15,132 nucleotides of DNA from JBCCZC01 sp039188505 (GTDB taxonomy: Bacteria > Pseudomonadota > Gammaproteobacteria > Xanthomonadales > SZUA-38), in the NCBI GenBank assembly GCA_039188505.1, contig JBCCZC010000100.1:1-15132 (forward strand), read 5' to 3'. This document shows positions 1 to 6,985 of this stretch, in pieces; position 1 is the first letter of the stretch; each line of letters opens with the position of its first letter. Under the pieces are notes generated by a model. The model saw only the letters and a list, made by a program, of their open reading frames with translations. It was not told the origin of the DNA and made no database searches. Both the position numbers and the translations under genes were made by a program.

Positions 1-248
1 GCCACGTCCCTGATTTCAGCAGGCACGCGCGGAGCCAAGTCGTTGATCAGGCCGGCGGGCGCGAACGGGAGAAAGCTGCCGTAGGGGTTGGCGACGGTGG
101 GCTGCGGCGGACGCGGGCCGAAGCGCTCGCCCGGGAGACTGATCGTCGTCGTCGGCTGGCCCGGCCCGAATGTCTGGCCAGGAACGGACACGGAACCCCC
201 GAACTCAGGCGCCGGATCCACGTAGGGGTTGATGATCGTTGTAGTCAT
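1..248 (-). CDS. Partial CDS, Pro/Gly-rich N-terminus of a tail-region protein
   Basis: The frame opens with ATG at 248 and runs off the left edge without a stop, showing 82 residues. The start overlaps the stop of the previous gene by one base (TGATG) and has an AGGAA ribosome binding site five bases upstream, so the start is well supported. The visible part is rich in Pro, Gly and Thr (for example FGPGQPTTTISLPGERFGP) and has no signal peptide or recognisable domain. Its place two genes after the tape measure suggests a tail-tip or virion-surface protein, but that rests on position only. I do not recognise the family. Confidence 0.75.
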   Translation of the reverse strand, partial: MTTTIINPYVDPAPEFGGSVSVPGQTFGPGQPTTTISLPGERFGPRPPQPTVANPYGSFLPFAPAGLINDLAPRVPAEIRDV

Positions 249-769
249 CAAGGTTCCTGAATGGTCACGGTGCGATCGCCGATCAGGAATGTCCCGGGGC
301 GCGTGAACTCGCTGTAGCCGTCCGCCGGCCGGTAGTGCCACGGCGGGAACAACTCGGTCGTCCTGGTCACCCTGACTCGCCAGAGCGGGCCGTTCCAACG
401 CCATTGGCCATTCAGCTGCCCCTTGAAGACACACTTCACGTTGTTCGCCGTCGCGTAGGCGCCGGGGGCAAGCGCCGCGGTTTCGTAGAGCTCAACCGTG
501 GTCGTGAGGCCGAACGACCTGAACGTCGCGCGCAGGTTCGGCGGAAGGATGTAGGACAGGTCAAACGCGGACGCCACGGGGCCGTCCCAGGTGATGCGGC
601 TGACCGTCACCTGAAACTTCAGCCACGTGTTGAAGTTCCAAACGATGTCGTCGCCGTCGGCATCGCCGCCGGTGGCATGCCGCAGCGGGCCCAGGCGAAC
701 GAGATGGCGAGTGCGGACGGCTTCGCCGGCGTAGTCCGCCGCGAGGTCCGTTCCGAGTACGCGAGGCAT
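248..769 (-). CDS. Unknown 173-residue protein downstream of tape measure, possibly distal tail component
   Basis: ATG at 769 shares one base with the tape measure stop (TGATG), so translation is probably coupled. The protein has no signal peptide or membrane segment. It looks beta-rich, with many aromatic residues: Trp/Phe-rich stretches near residues 43-62 (VWNFNTWLKFQVTVSRITW) and 121-130 (NGQWRWNGPLW), and a C-terminus ending FLIGDRTVTIQEP. In siphophages the gene just after the tape measure usually encodes the distal tail protein or a minor tail protein, and a compact beta-rich chain would suit that. I cannot assign a family from the sequence; the distal-tail reading is inference from position. 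Confidence 0.85.
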   Translation of the reverse strand: MPRVLGTDLAADYAGEAVRTRHLVRLGPLRHATGGDADGDDIVWNFNTWLKFQVTVSRITWDGPVASAFDLSYILPPNLRATFRSFGLTTTVELYETAALAPGAYATANNVKCVFKGQLNGQWRWNGPLWRVRVTRTTELFPPWHYRPADGYSEFTRPGTFLIGDRTVTIQEP

Positions 770-3615
770 CAGGCAGCGTTGACTTCAGTAGTCACGAGCT
801 CGACCTGAATCACCGTCGGGATCTGCGCCGTGGCCACGATGAAGTTCTGCGAGCTGCCCTCGATGCTCTGGGCAGCCAGGGCGATGCGCTCGGACCCGGA
901 CTGCAGGGCCTGGGCGCCGGCCTGCATCTGCGACGCCGGTTCCGCAATCGCATCCCGCACAGCGTTCGCCGTGGCGTCCGCGAGGGCCTCGACGTCCTGC
1001 CGGATCTGCTCGAGGCGCGTCTGCGCGTCCTGCTCGGCCTGCTCCAGGATTGGCCGGACGTCGTCGATGAAGCCGGCCAAGCCACCCTCGGGAACGAGGC
1101 CTGCAGCCTGACTGATCAGGTTGTTGATCAGCTGAATCTGCTGCGTGATGGCGTCGGCCGAGTCGAGCCCGCTGATTTCGCCGGTCAGGCCTCGAGCGCG
1201 GCCGAGCAGGAAGTCGAGCTGCGCCGATGCGCCGCCCTGTTCGCCCAGCAGCTGGAACTCGAGGTTTTCGAGCGTGCCCTGCGTGATCGCCTGAACCTGC
1301 TGGCTCGCCTGCTCCAGGGAGAACAGCGTCTGCACGATCGCCTGATTGAAGGCAGCCGTACCGGTCGTGATCCGCTCCAGGGCGGCCGTGCTGCCGTCGT
1401 AGCTGCGAACCGACTCCGACAGCGCGTCGCTCTGCTCCTGGAGGGCCTCGACCTGCGTGAGGCTGGCCACGCGCATCGCTTCGGCGAACTGGTCGACCGG
1501 GGACTCGTCGAGCTGCTGAATCAGTTGAATGGCGAGTTCGAGGCGCTTTAGCGTGTCCTCGACGGTCGTCACGCCGCCGACCAGACCCTGAACCCGGCTA
1601 TCGAATCCGCCCAGCGCCTGGCCGAGCACGGCGCCGAGAATCTCCTCGCGCGATGCGTTGACGAACGGCCCGAGCACGCTGCCGCCGGCTGCGTTGGCGC
1701 CGAGCGCGTTGGCGATGGACTCGCTCGAGCCCAGATTGGAAAGCCGGCCGATGTCGCCGAGCCCTTCGATGAGGGTTGCGACGTCGTTGATGATCGCCAG
1801 CCCGTCCGTAATCTCGGTGATGGCCTCGCCCGATATGGCCAGGCCGCCGGCGCGACGGAAGAACCGCGGATCCGCGCCGCCCTCGGCCGCCGTGCGCGCC
1901 TGGCCGAACCGCAACTGAATTCGCGTGTTGCTCTCGCCGAAGTCGTCGAAGAGAGCGCCCAGGCCGGCCGCGGCCGCTGCTGCGGTGACCGGTCCGCCTG
2001 GCAGGAAGCTGCCCAGCAGTCCGCCGATGGTCGACGCCACCTGACCGGAACGGCCAAAGCCGCCGATGCCGCCGACGAATCCGCCGATCTGGGCGCCGAA
2101 CAGTGCCGTCTGACCGGACGTCAGAGTGCCGCCCTGCCGATCGCGCACGGCGTTGAGCTCGTTGAAAGTGCCGATCAGTCCGCCGATTGCGCTGATGGCG
2201 CGGCCGGCGTCGCCCTCGATGCCGCCGAAGGCCTGCGAAATGGCCGTGGCCCAATCCTGAATCGATGACGTGGTGCTGGTGAGTTCGTCGGCCTTCTCCG
2301 CCGCCTCGCCGGTCACCCGCGATGCGGTCTCGAGCGCATTGGACAGGCCCGGGATGCCGCCGGGGCCGATCACCGTGCGGACGCTGTCGTTCGCGGCTTC
2401 AATCTCTTTCCAGAACGCTTCGACTTCGGACGTCGTCGGAATCAGACGACGCTGAACGGCCGGGAACATCTGCTCGACCTCGGTGAGCTCGCGCGTCAAG
2501 CCGCTGACCTGCCCGCCGGCGGTCTCCGTGGAATCGCCGAAGTCGACGACAGCGCGCTCTGTTTCCGGCAGCTGCGTCGCGAAGTCCTCGGTTTTGCCGG
2601 TGGCGCGCGCCATCGCCTCGCTGAACTCCTGATCCGTCGTGTCTGCCATGTCGGCGACGATTTCGTGCACGCCGGTCAGTTTCTGCTCGAGGTCCGCGAG
2701 CGGGGTCTCGACTTGGTTGAAATCGCGGCCGAGAGCGATCTGTGTACGCGCGGCGGCGCGTTCGACTTCGGCCAGAACCCCGACGACGTCGCGAACCTTG
2801 CCGATGATCCCCGCCATGACGGAAAGCCAGATTTGCCGCATCTTCAGAATGCCGGCGTTGGCCAGGTCCAGGCCGCGCGGGATGACGGCGGTCAGGAAGC
2901 GGGCGACGGTTTCCAGGGCGGGGAACAGTCGAACGGCAAGCGCCTGCCCCAGCGCGTTCGTCGACTGCTTGAAGTTGATCATGGCGTCCGCAGTGCGCTC
3001 GGCCTGGGCCGCGTTCTGGTTCGAGACGATGCCGAGCTGTCGCGCTTCCGTGCGGAGTGCTGCGACGCCTTCGGTACCCTCGTTGAGCAGCAGAGCCAGG
3101 CGCGTGCCGGCCGTGACCCCGAAAAGGGCCGACGCGGCTGCAGCCTTCTCCTGCTGCGTCTCCATCTGCGAGGTCTTCTCGATGAACTCACCGAGAACGT
3201 CTTCAGTCCCGCGGACGTTTCCGGCCAGGTCGAAGACGGAAATGCCCAGGCGATCGAGAGTCGTTTTCGCGGCGCCGCCGCCGGCAGCCGCTTCGCCGAT
3301 TCGTTTCGTTGCGCGGCCGAGGCCAGCGTCGAGCACATCGGCGCCTGCACCGGTTCGTTCCGCAGCGAATCGAAGCTCCTGGAGCGTTTCGGCAGAGACG
3401 CCGGCCGCGCGAGCCGTCTTCGCCATGGCGTCGATAGCCGTTGCCTGCCTGGCAGCGAAGCTCAACGCAGCGCCGCCAGCGGCGACAAGCGCCCCCGTGA
3501 CGGCTGCTGCGTTCTTGGCGAGGTTCTTTGCGCCGCCGCTGATCTTCTTGAGCGTGGACGACGCCGCCTTGTCCTTGGCGCCGACGACGATCATGTAGTT
3601 CAAGCTATTGGCCAT
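769..3615 (-). CDS. Tape measure protein
   Basis: At 948 residues this is the longest gene in the window. Tape measure proteins fix tail length, sit inside the tail tube, and help DNA enter the cell. The start ATG at 3615 has GAGGA about seven to eight bases upstream and overlaps the end of the frameshift-encoded T region by 11 bases, the classic arrangement. Features in order: an Ala/Gly-rich hydrophobic stretch (about 35-55); a region like the TP901/PhageMin_Tail core (about 60-240, with AGVSAETLQELRFAAERTGA); a hydrophobic segment near 230-285; a Gly/Ala-rich hydrophobic region (about 472-556) likely to be membrane-active; and a Gln/Glu/Ala-rich, predicted coiled-coil C-terminus (about 700-920). 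No lytic transglycosylase or peptidase motif is obvious. By the lambda rule of roughly 0.15 nm per residue the tail would be about 140 nm. Confidence 0.95.
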   Translation of the reverse strand: MANSLNYMIVVGAKDKAASSTLKKISGGAKNLAKNAAAVTGALVAAGGAALSFAARQATAIDAMAKTARAAGVSAETLQELRFAAERTGAGADVLDAGLGRATKRIGEAAAGGGAAKTTLDRLGISVFDLAGNVRGTEDVLGEFIEKTSQMETQQEKAAAASALFGVTAGTRLALLLNEGTEGVAALRTEARQLGIVSNQNAAQAERTADAMINFKQSTNALGQALAVRLFPALETVARFLTAVIPRGLDLANAGILKMRQIWLSVMAGIIGKVRDVVGVLAEVERAAARTQIALGRDFNQVETPLADLEQKLTGVHEIVADMADTTDQEFSEAMARATGKTEDFATQLPETERAVVDFGDSTETAGGQVSGLTRELTEVEQMFPAVQRRLIPTTSEVEAFWKEIEAANDSVRTVIGPGGIPGLSNALETASRVTGEAAEKADELTSTTSSIQDWATAISQAFGGIEGDAGRAISAIGGLIGTFNELNAVRDRQGGTLTSGQTALFGAQIGGFVGGIGGFGRSGQVASTIGGLLGSFLPGGPVTAAAAAAGLGALFDDFGESNTRIQLRFGQARTAAEGGADPRFFRRAGGLAISGEAITEITDGLAIINDVATLIEGLGDIGRLSNLGSSESIANALGANAAGGSVLGPFVNASREEILGAVLGQALGGFDSRVQGLVGGVTTVEDTLKRLELAIQLIQQLDESPVDQFAEAMRVASLTQVEALQEQSDALSESVRSYDGSTAALERITTGTAAFNQAIVQTLFSLEQASQQVQAITQGTLENLEFQLLGEQGGASAQLDFLLGRARGLTGEISGLDSADAITQQIQLINNLISQAAGLVPEGGLAGFIDDVRPILEQAEQDAQTRLEQIRQDVEALADATANAVRDAIAEPASQMQAGAQALQSGSERIALAAQSIEGSSQNFIVATAQIPTVIQVELVTTEVNAA

Positions 3616-4146
3616 GACGCGCTTCCTCGCGAGCTATTTCACGGTCTTCGGCTTCGATCTTCAGGTAGGCAAGTCGGCTGCGGAGTTCGGAAACCGACAG
3701 TCGCCAAACGTCCTCAACTCGCATCGGCCAGTTCCGAGCCAAGCTGTAGACTAGGCAGCGACGACCGTCGGCTCGGACTTTCCCGCCTCTGCCTCGAGGT
3801 CGATCGCGTCGACATCATCGATGTTGAAGAGATCGAGTTCGGTCAGGACACGGGTCAGCACCGTCGACTTCACGGTCTGGGCGAACTTCGGCACCTTGCC
3901 CGTGGGGATGAGCCGCTTGCCGTTGCTGTCGCGGAACGTCAGTGCGGCGAGCATCGCCATCCGATGCACAATGCTCCCGTCGTGCTCGGCCTGGTGCTTC
4001 TCAACGAGTCCGAGCTCGTGCACGGTTGGTTCGCGCGCGAAGATTTCCCGCGGTTGGCCGTGTTGGTCCTTCCACTCGGGAACCGTCGTGGTCTTGTACT
4101 CTTCCTCCCGCGCGGCGCGTTCGACGTCTTCCAGGAACTCAGTCAT
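3605..4146 (-). CDS. Tail assembly chaperone GT fusion, made by -1 ribosomal frameshift
   Basis: Zero-frame codons run from ATG 4146 to the AAG codon ending at 3778 (residue 123). A slip of -1 on GGGAAAG (3778-3784) then leads into an open frame of 57 codons ending in TAG at 3605-3607, for a product of 180 residues. The T part reads VYSLARNWPMRVEDVWRLSV then SELRSRLAYLKIEAEDREI. This has the form of tail chaperone C-termini, which bind the tape measure or tube and are needed only in small amounts. The T part has no start codon of its own at a sensible place and no ribosome binding site. It overlaps the tape measure start by 11 bases. The heptamer is the one used in lambda G/T. Frameshifting itself is inferred, not shown. 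Confidence 0.88.
3751..4146 (-). CDS. Tail assembly chaperone G-like protein
   Basis: The unshifted product is 131 residues, between the tail tube gene and the tape measure gene, where siphophages encode the tail assembly chaperone. ATG at 4146 overlaps the tail tube stop in an ATGA. It contains a Glu-rich N-terminus, a PTVHELGLVEKHQAEHDG segment (40-57), a central MAMLAALTFRDSNGKRL region (63-79) and an acidic stretch (104-120) with four Asp in NIDDVDAIDLE. The last eight residues (SEPTVVAA) follow the slippery site and are replaced in the GT form. In lambda most ribosomes make G and a few percent make GT; the same role in coating the tape measure before tube polymerisation is inferred here. 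Confidence 0.9.
   Translation of the reverse strand: MTEFLEDVERAAREEEYKTTTVPEWKDQHGQPREIFAREPTVHELGLVEKHQAEHDGSIVHRMAMLAALTFRDSNGKRLIPTGKVPKFAQTVKSTVLTRVLTELDLFNIDDVDAIDLEAEAGKSEPTVVAA
3778..3784 (-). other. -1 frameshift slippery heptamer GGGAAAG
   Basis: On the minus strand the codons are GCG GGA AAG TCC, giving the pattern G GGA AAG in the right phase for both tRNAs to slip back to GGG AAA. This is the same heptamer, in the same phase, as in the lambda G/T genes. The stop of the unshifted frame lies 24 bases further on (3751-3753). The -1 frame stays open through a 57-codon T-like extension. Confidence 0.88.
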
Positions 4147-4535
4147 GCCACGGTCCCGTCAGTGATCGGGCCATTGATCCCGAAATTCACGGTGATCTGC
4201 GGGTAGCCGTCGCGGACGATCGGCTGCGAAACCTCGGTGATAATCGCGGTGAACGTGCGCGAGGGCTTGCCGGTCGTGTTGCCCTCGGGATAGAGGACCA
4301 TTGCGACGGATGCGCCTGGGGTAAGCGCTCCCTGACCGGTCGTGTCGGCCGGGTCTTCGGAGAAGACGCAGCTGCCGGAATTCCGGACCACGTCGGAGTC
4401 CATCGTCACGGCGCTATCGCGCATCGCGACATCTTCCAGGAGCGGCGCCGCCTCATTGATCGTGACGCTTTTCAGCGCCTCGATCGAGTTGCCGCCTGCG
4501 GTCAAATCGCAGTTCTTGCCGGTATAACGTGCCAT
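4143..4535 (-). CDS. Tail tube protein
   Basis: The protein is 130 residues, with ATG at 4535 and a GAGGAG ribosome binding site nine bases upstream. It is predicted to be almost all beta strand and has no membrane segment. It starts MARYTGKNCDLTAGGNSIEA, has a central loop region rich in Ser/Thr/Asp (40-70), then a strand-rich half with ASVAMVLYPEGNTTGKPSRT and ITEVSQPIVRDGYPQITVNF. Small siphophage tube subunits of this kind stack as hexamers to form the non-contractile tail. Its place just before the chaperone G/GT and tape measure genes matches the standard order. The tube call rests on length, strand-rich composition and position more than on a diagnostic motif. Confidence 0.82.
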   Translation of the reverse strand: MARYTGKNCDLTAGGNSIEALKSVTINEAAPLLEDVAMRDSAVTMDSDVVRNSGSCVFSEDPADTTGQGALTPGASVAMVLYPEGNTTGKPSRTFTAIITEVSQPIVRDGYPQITVNFGINGPITDGTVA

Positions 4536-4538
4536 CGC

Positions 4539-4721
4539 TTATTTCTCCTCTTCCGTACCTTGCGCTTCGGGCTTGGGTTTATCGGACTTGGCCTTTCGGC
4601 CGGGCTTTTCCTTCCAGCCTTTCGCGAGCTGATTCGCGACGGCTGTTTTCGGGAAATACGTGGGGTTCTGGGCGCCTTTCGGCGGCCACAGCGCCACCGT
4701 GCCCGCTGGTGCATCGGACAT
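4539..4721 (-). CDS. Small Lys/Pro-rich protein between tail terminator and tail tube genes
   Basis: This 60-residue frame starts with ATG at 4721 with AGAGG eight bases upstream and ends with TAA four bases before the tube start, so it fits the operon exactly. The first 35 residues look folded (VALWPPKGAQNPTYFPKTAV, ending in a KGW motif). The last 25 are a charged, probably disordered tail rich in Lys, Pro and Glu. Its low-complexity tail encodes the ribosome binding site of the tube gene. Small proteins at this place are common in siphophage tail operons but mostly unassigned. I do not recognise a function. Confidence 0.75.
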   Translation of the reverse strand: MSDAPAGTVALWPPKGAQNPTYFPKTAVANQLAKGWKEKPGRKAKSDKPKPEAQGTEEEK

Positions 4722-4742
4722 GATCTGATCCTCTCGGTTGGG

Positions 4743-4763
4743 GGTTGCTTGACGGTTGCTTGA
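4743..4763. repeat. Two tandem 10-base repeats in the gap after the tail terminator gene
   Basis: On the plus strand GGTTGCTTGA occurs at 4743-4752 and again at 4754-4763, separated by one base. They lie in the 45-base non-coding gap 4722-4766. On the transcript the unit reads TCAAGCAACC. The rest of the gap holds the ribosome binding site of the next gene. This may be a chance slippage duplication. Confidence 0.6.
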
Positions 4764-4766
4764 TCG

Positions 4767-5171
4767 CTACTCGACGAAGCGGACGATCAGCGTCGCCTCG
4801 ACCATCGCGTGCTTGGTCTCGCCCTTCTCGTGCACAGGCTCAGCGATCGTCGTCAGGTAAGCGTCATCTGCCAGGCCGTTCAGGCCCGTGTCGGCCTTGA
4901 TGGCGTCCTCGACGGTCTGCAGGATGTTCATTGCCGCTTGGTCGACGTCGCCGGACAGCGCAACGTAGATCTTCAGCGCGAACTCGTGCTCGTGCTCGCC
5001 CAGGTCGTCCATCGATTCGTTTTCGATCTCGGATCCGCCGAGTGCCACGCAGACGCACGGCAACGTGCCCTTCGCGAGCGCGTAGGTGCGCGACTTGTAG
5101 ACCGTGTAGCCGGCCGCGTCGATCTGCGTCGCGATCTGGTCGCGGATCTGAATGTTGATCCGGTCGGGCAT
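4767..5171 (-). CDS. Tail terminator (minor tail protein U-like)
   Basis: The protein is 134 residues, with ATG at 5171 overlapping the previous stop by one base (TGATG). The N-terminal pattern MPDRINIQIRDQIATQIDAA followed by GYTVYKSRTYALAKGTLPCV resembles lambda gpU and related tail terminators: an amphipathic helix, then a short strand and an Arg-x-Tyr, then the LPCVCVALGG strand. The middle holds EHEHEFALKIYVALSGD, and the end is a strand pair (KHAMVEATLIVRFVE). Tail terminators cap the finished tube and form the surface that joins the head connector. Position just before the tube gene agrees. The call combines pattern and position; sequence identity to gpU is low. Confidence 0.82.
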   Translation of the reverse strand: MPDRINIQIRDQIATQIDAAGYTVYKSRTYALAKGTLPCVCVALGGSEIENESMDDLGEHEHEFALKIYVALSGDVDQAAMNILQTVEDAIKADTGLNGLADDAYLTTIAEPVHEKGETKHAMVEATLIVRFVE

Positions 5172-5539
5172 CAGACAAGCTCACCGTCCGCCAGCATGCC
5201 GTTGTCCTTCAGCACGGCGTATGACCATGGGCGCGTGATCCCGAACGCCAGCCTGACCAGCGCTTGATGATCCAACCCAAGCGCCTTGATCTCGTCAGGC
5301 AGGAACTCGTCGAAGCTCGCCGGCACGTGAATGTCGCCGGTTTCTTCATCGATAAGCGGGATTTCGATGCGCCGCTGACTCGGCGGCTGGGCATGGGTCC
5401 CGTCCTCGAGCAGATCCGCAACCAGCACCGAAACGGACTTGATACCGTCCGGGACCGTTTGCGTCAGGCGGAAGTCGAGCACTTCCTGCGTCGTGAGGCG
5501 CTCGACGGTTTCGATAGGGTCGGTGACCTGAAGGGGCAT
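5171..5539 (-). CDS. Unknown 122-residue protein between fibre-like gene and tail terminator
   Basis: I chose ATG at 5539, with GGAG seven bases upstream and a gap of only two bases after the fibre-like gene, over a longer frame from 5581 that would overlap the fibre C-terminus. The protein is acidic. Its N-terminus reads PLQVTDPIETVERLTTQEVL. The C-terminal half (DEFLPDEIKALGLDHQALVR, then FGITRPWSYAVLKDNGMLAD) looks folded and mixed alpha/beta. It has no signal peptide, membrane segment or recognised motif. In lambda-type maps this slot, just before U, belongs to minor tail protein Z, but this protein does not resemble Z. Partner or chaperone of the fibre-like protein, or a head/tail completion factor, are possibilities by position only. 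Confidence 0.85.
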   Translation of the reverse strand: MPLQVTDPIETVERLTTQEVLDFRLTQTVPDGIKSVSVLVADLLEDGTHAQPPSQRRIEIPLIDEETGDIHVPASFDEFLPDEIKALGLDHQALVRLAFGITRPWSYAVLKDNGMLADGELV

Positions 5540-5541
5540 AT

Positions 5542-6981
5542 CTAGACTCCGGTTACGGTCCAGTTGGACCCGTTGAACCAAACGAGGGCATCGGCTGCGC
5601 CGCCGCCCGAAACGGTAGAACCAACGCTTGGCGAGCTGGCATCGGTGACGCGCGCCATATCGCCGAGTGTTCCGGTGGGCAAGCCTGCGACGGTGTAGGC
5701 GCCATTGATCCGAGTGAGCGCATTCACGATCAGGTTCCCATCTCCATCGACGTGCGTATCGGTGGCCGTCGTTGGCGAGGTGACGCTGGCCGCGTTGAAA
5801 AACAGAATGCCGCTGTTGTCGCCCGTGATCGTCGACGTGTTGTTGGCGAAGCTGATTCGCGAAAGGCTCCCGATAGGCTTGTTGCTCATCAGGATCTGCG
5901 CGTTCGACGTAAGACCTGTGCCGACGCGGGTGAACCCCAGGTAGTCGCCCGGATTGCCCGAGCGCTCCAAGTAGATGCCGGCATTATTGCCGCCGCCATG
6001 GTCGGCCCGAAGATAGACACACCCGGTCTCGTCCAGAAAGAGGGCTTCGGCACCATTGTTCTGAAAGCTGACGATTTTGGCGCCGGAAGTGGAGAGTGCC
6101 GTGTCAAAGGTGAAGCCGACGGCCGATGCGCCATCTGCGACGCCGGAATTGATCTCTCCAGTATCCGTGGTGATGCCACGATAAAAGCGCGCCTGGTCGT
6201 TGGACGTCAGTTTGAAGAAATCCAATCCGTTCTCGGTGAAAGACAGCGACGAGCCATTCGCAATGGCTGCCGTGTACGTCCTGAACGTACCTGCCAAGTT
6301 GAGCAGAACGCCTCCCGTAGCGTTCTCGATCGCGCCCGTCATCGGCACCGAGCCGTCGGCCATGAAGTCGCCAGAGCCGCCGCCACTTGCTGCCTGGAAG
6401 GATGCACCGCCCGAGCCGTCGGCGGTCAGGACGTGGCCGTTCGACGCCGCGCCCGAACCGAATGATGCGACGTCCAGCGACGAGAGCGCCGTGACGCCGG
6501 TGCCACCGTTCGCGACAGGCAAAGCGCCCGCCACGTCGGCTGCCAGGTCGATCGCGCCCAGGCTGATCACCTGGCCGGCGATCGTGAGGTAATCGAATGC
6601 GCCGGCGAGGGTCACGTCGGTGCTGTTGTCAGTGCCCGCAGCGTCGACGCCGAGCGCCGTTCGGGCCGCGGCCGCTGTGGCGCTGCCGGTGCCGCCGTTG
6701 GCGATCGGGAGAACGCCGGTGACGTCCGCGGTCAGGTCAACGGTCGTCAGGACGTCGGCGGCCGCAATGCCGCTGTCGACGGCGTCGCCGTCCGCGTTCC
6801 ACGAGAGCAGGCGCCCGTTGTTGCCGGCCGTACCGGTTACGGTGTTCGCGTCGCTGCCCGTGGGTTTCAGCAGATTGGCCTTCGTGATACCGACGGTCGT
6901 ACTGCCTTGATCTAGCACCAGACCATCGCCGCTGGCGGCGCTCGTGACCTGCGTCAGGTCGCCATAGTTCCGGTCAGCCAT
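5542..6981 (-). CDS. Fibre-like virion protein (repetitive, beta-rich)
   Basis: The start ATG at 6981 has GGAG eight bases upstream and lies five bases after the previous stop. A longer frame from 7056 is rejected because it would overlap the FII-like gene. The product is 479 residues, rich in Gly, Ala, Ser, Thr, Asn and Asp. The first 200 residues carry two copies of DL(T/A)ADV(T/A)G(V/A)LP(I/V)ANGGTG (82-99 and 145-162), a pattern common in phage fibre shafts. A Gly/Ser linker follows near 199-204. Residues 205-430 form a strand-rich region. The C-terminus (441-479, ARVTDASSPSVGSTVSGGGA then ADALVWFNGSNWTV) matches the end module often seen in tail fibre and tail appendage proteins. No intramolecular chaperone motif is evident. 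Whether it decorates the head, neck or tail is unknown. Confidence 0.85.
   Translation of the reverse strand: MADRNYGDLTQVTSAASGDGLVLDQGSTTVGITKANLLKPTGSDANTVTGTAGNNGRLLSWNADGDAVDSGIAAADVLTTVDLTADVTGVLPIANGGTGSATAAAARTALGVDAAGTDNSTDVTLAGAFDYLTIAGQVISLGAIDLAADVAGALPVANGGTGVTALSSLDVASFGSGAASNGHVLTADGSGGASFQAASGGGSGDFMADGSVPMTGAIENATGGVLLNLAGTFRTYTAAIANGSSLSFTENGLDFFKLTSNDQARFYRGITTDTGEINSGVADGASAVGFTFDTALSTSGAKIVSFQNNGAEALFLDETGCVYLRADHGGGNNAGIYLERSGNPGDYLGFTRVGTGLTSNAQILMSNKPIGSLSRISFANNTSTITGDNSGILFFNAASVTSPTTATDTHVDGDGNLIVNALTRINGAYTVAGLPTGTLGDMARVTDASSPSVGSTVSGGGAADALVWFNGSNWTVTGV
6496..6549 (-). repeat. Second copy of the ANGGTG fibre repeat (residues 145-162)
   Basis: It encodes DLAADVAGALPVANGGTG, 63 residues after the first copy, with four conservative differences. 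Such repeats are common in fibre shafts and probably mark repeated trimeric beta units. Confidence 0.8.
6685..6738 (-). repeat. First copy of the ANGGTG fibre repeat (residues 82-99)
   Basis: It encodes DLTADVTGVLPIANGGTG in the fibre-like protein. The matching copy lies at 6496-6549. The reading-frame match and similar flanks suggest an old internal duplication of about 63 codons. Confidence 0.8.
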
Positions 6982-6985
6982 TGCG

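Noticed and set aside
1598..2254. 218-codon Arg/His-rich minus-strand frame inside the tape measure gene
   Set aside because: Composition (runs of Arg, His, Gly) is that of an out-of-frame GC-rich read of the tape measure gene; no start signal.
2665..4206. 513-codon open frame on the plus strand
   Set aside because: It lies antisense to the tape measure and chaperone genes; its composition (Arg, Gly, Asp-rich) is typical of a GC-rich shadow frame, no ribosome binding site supports it, and all convincing genes here run the other way.
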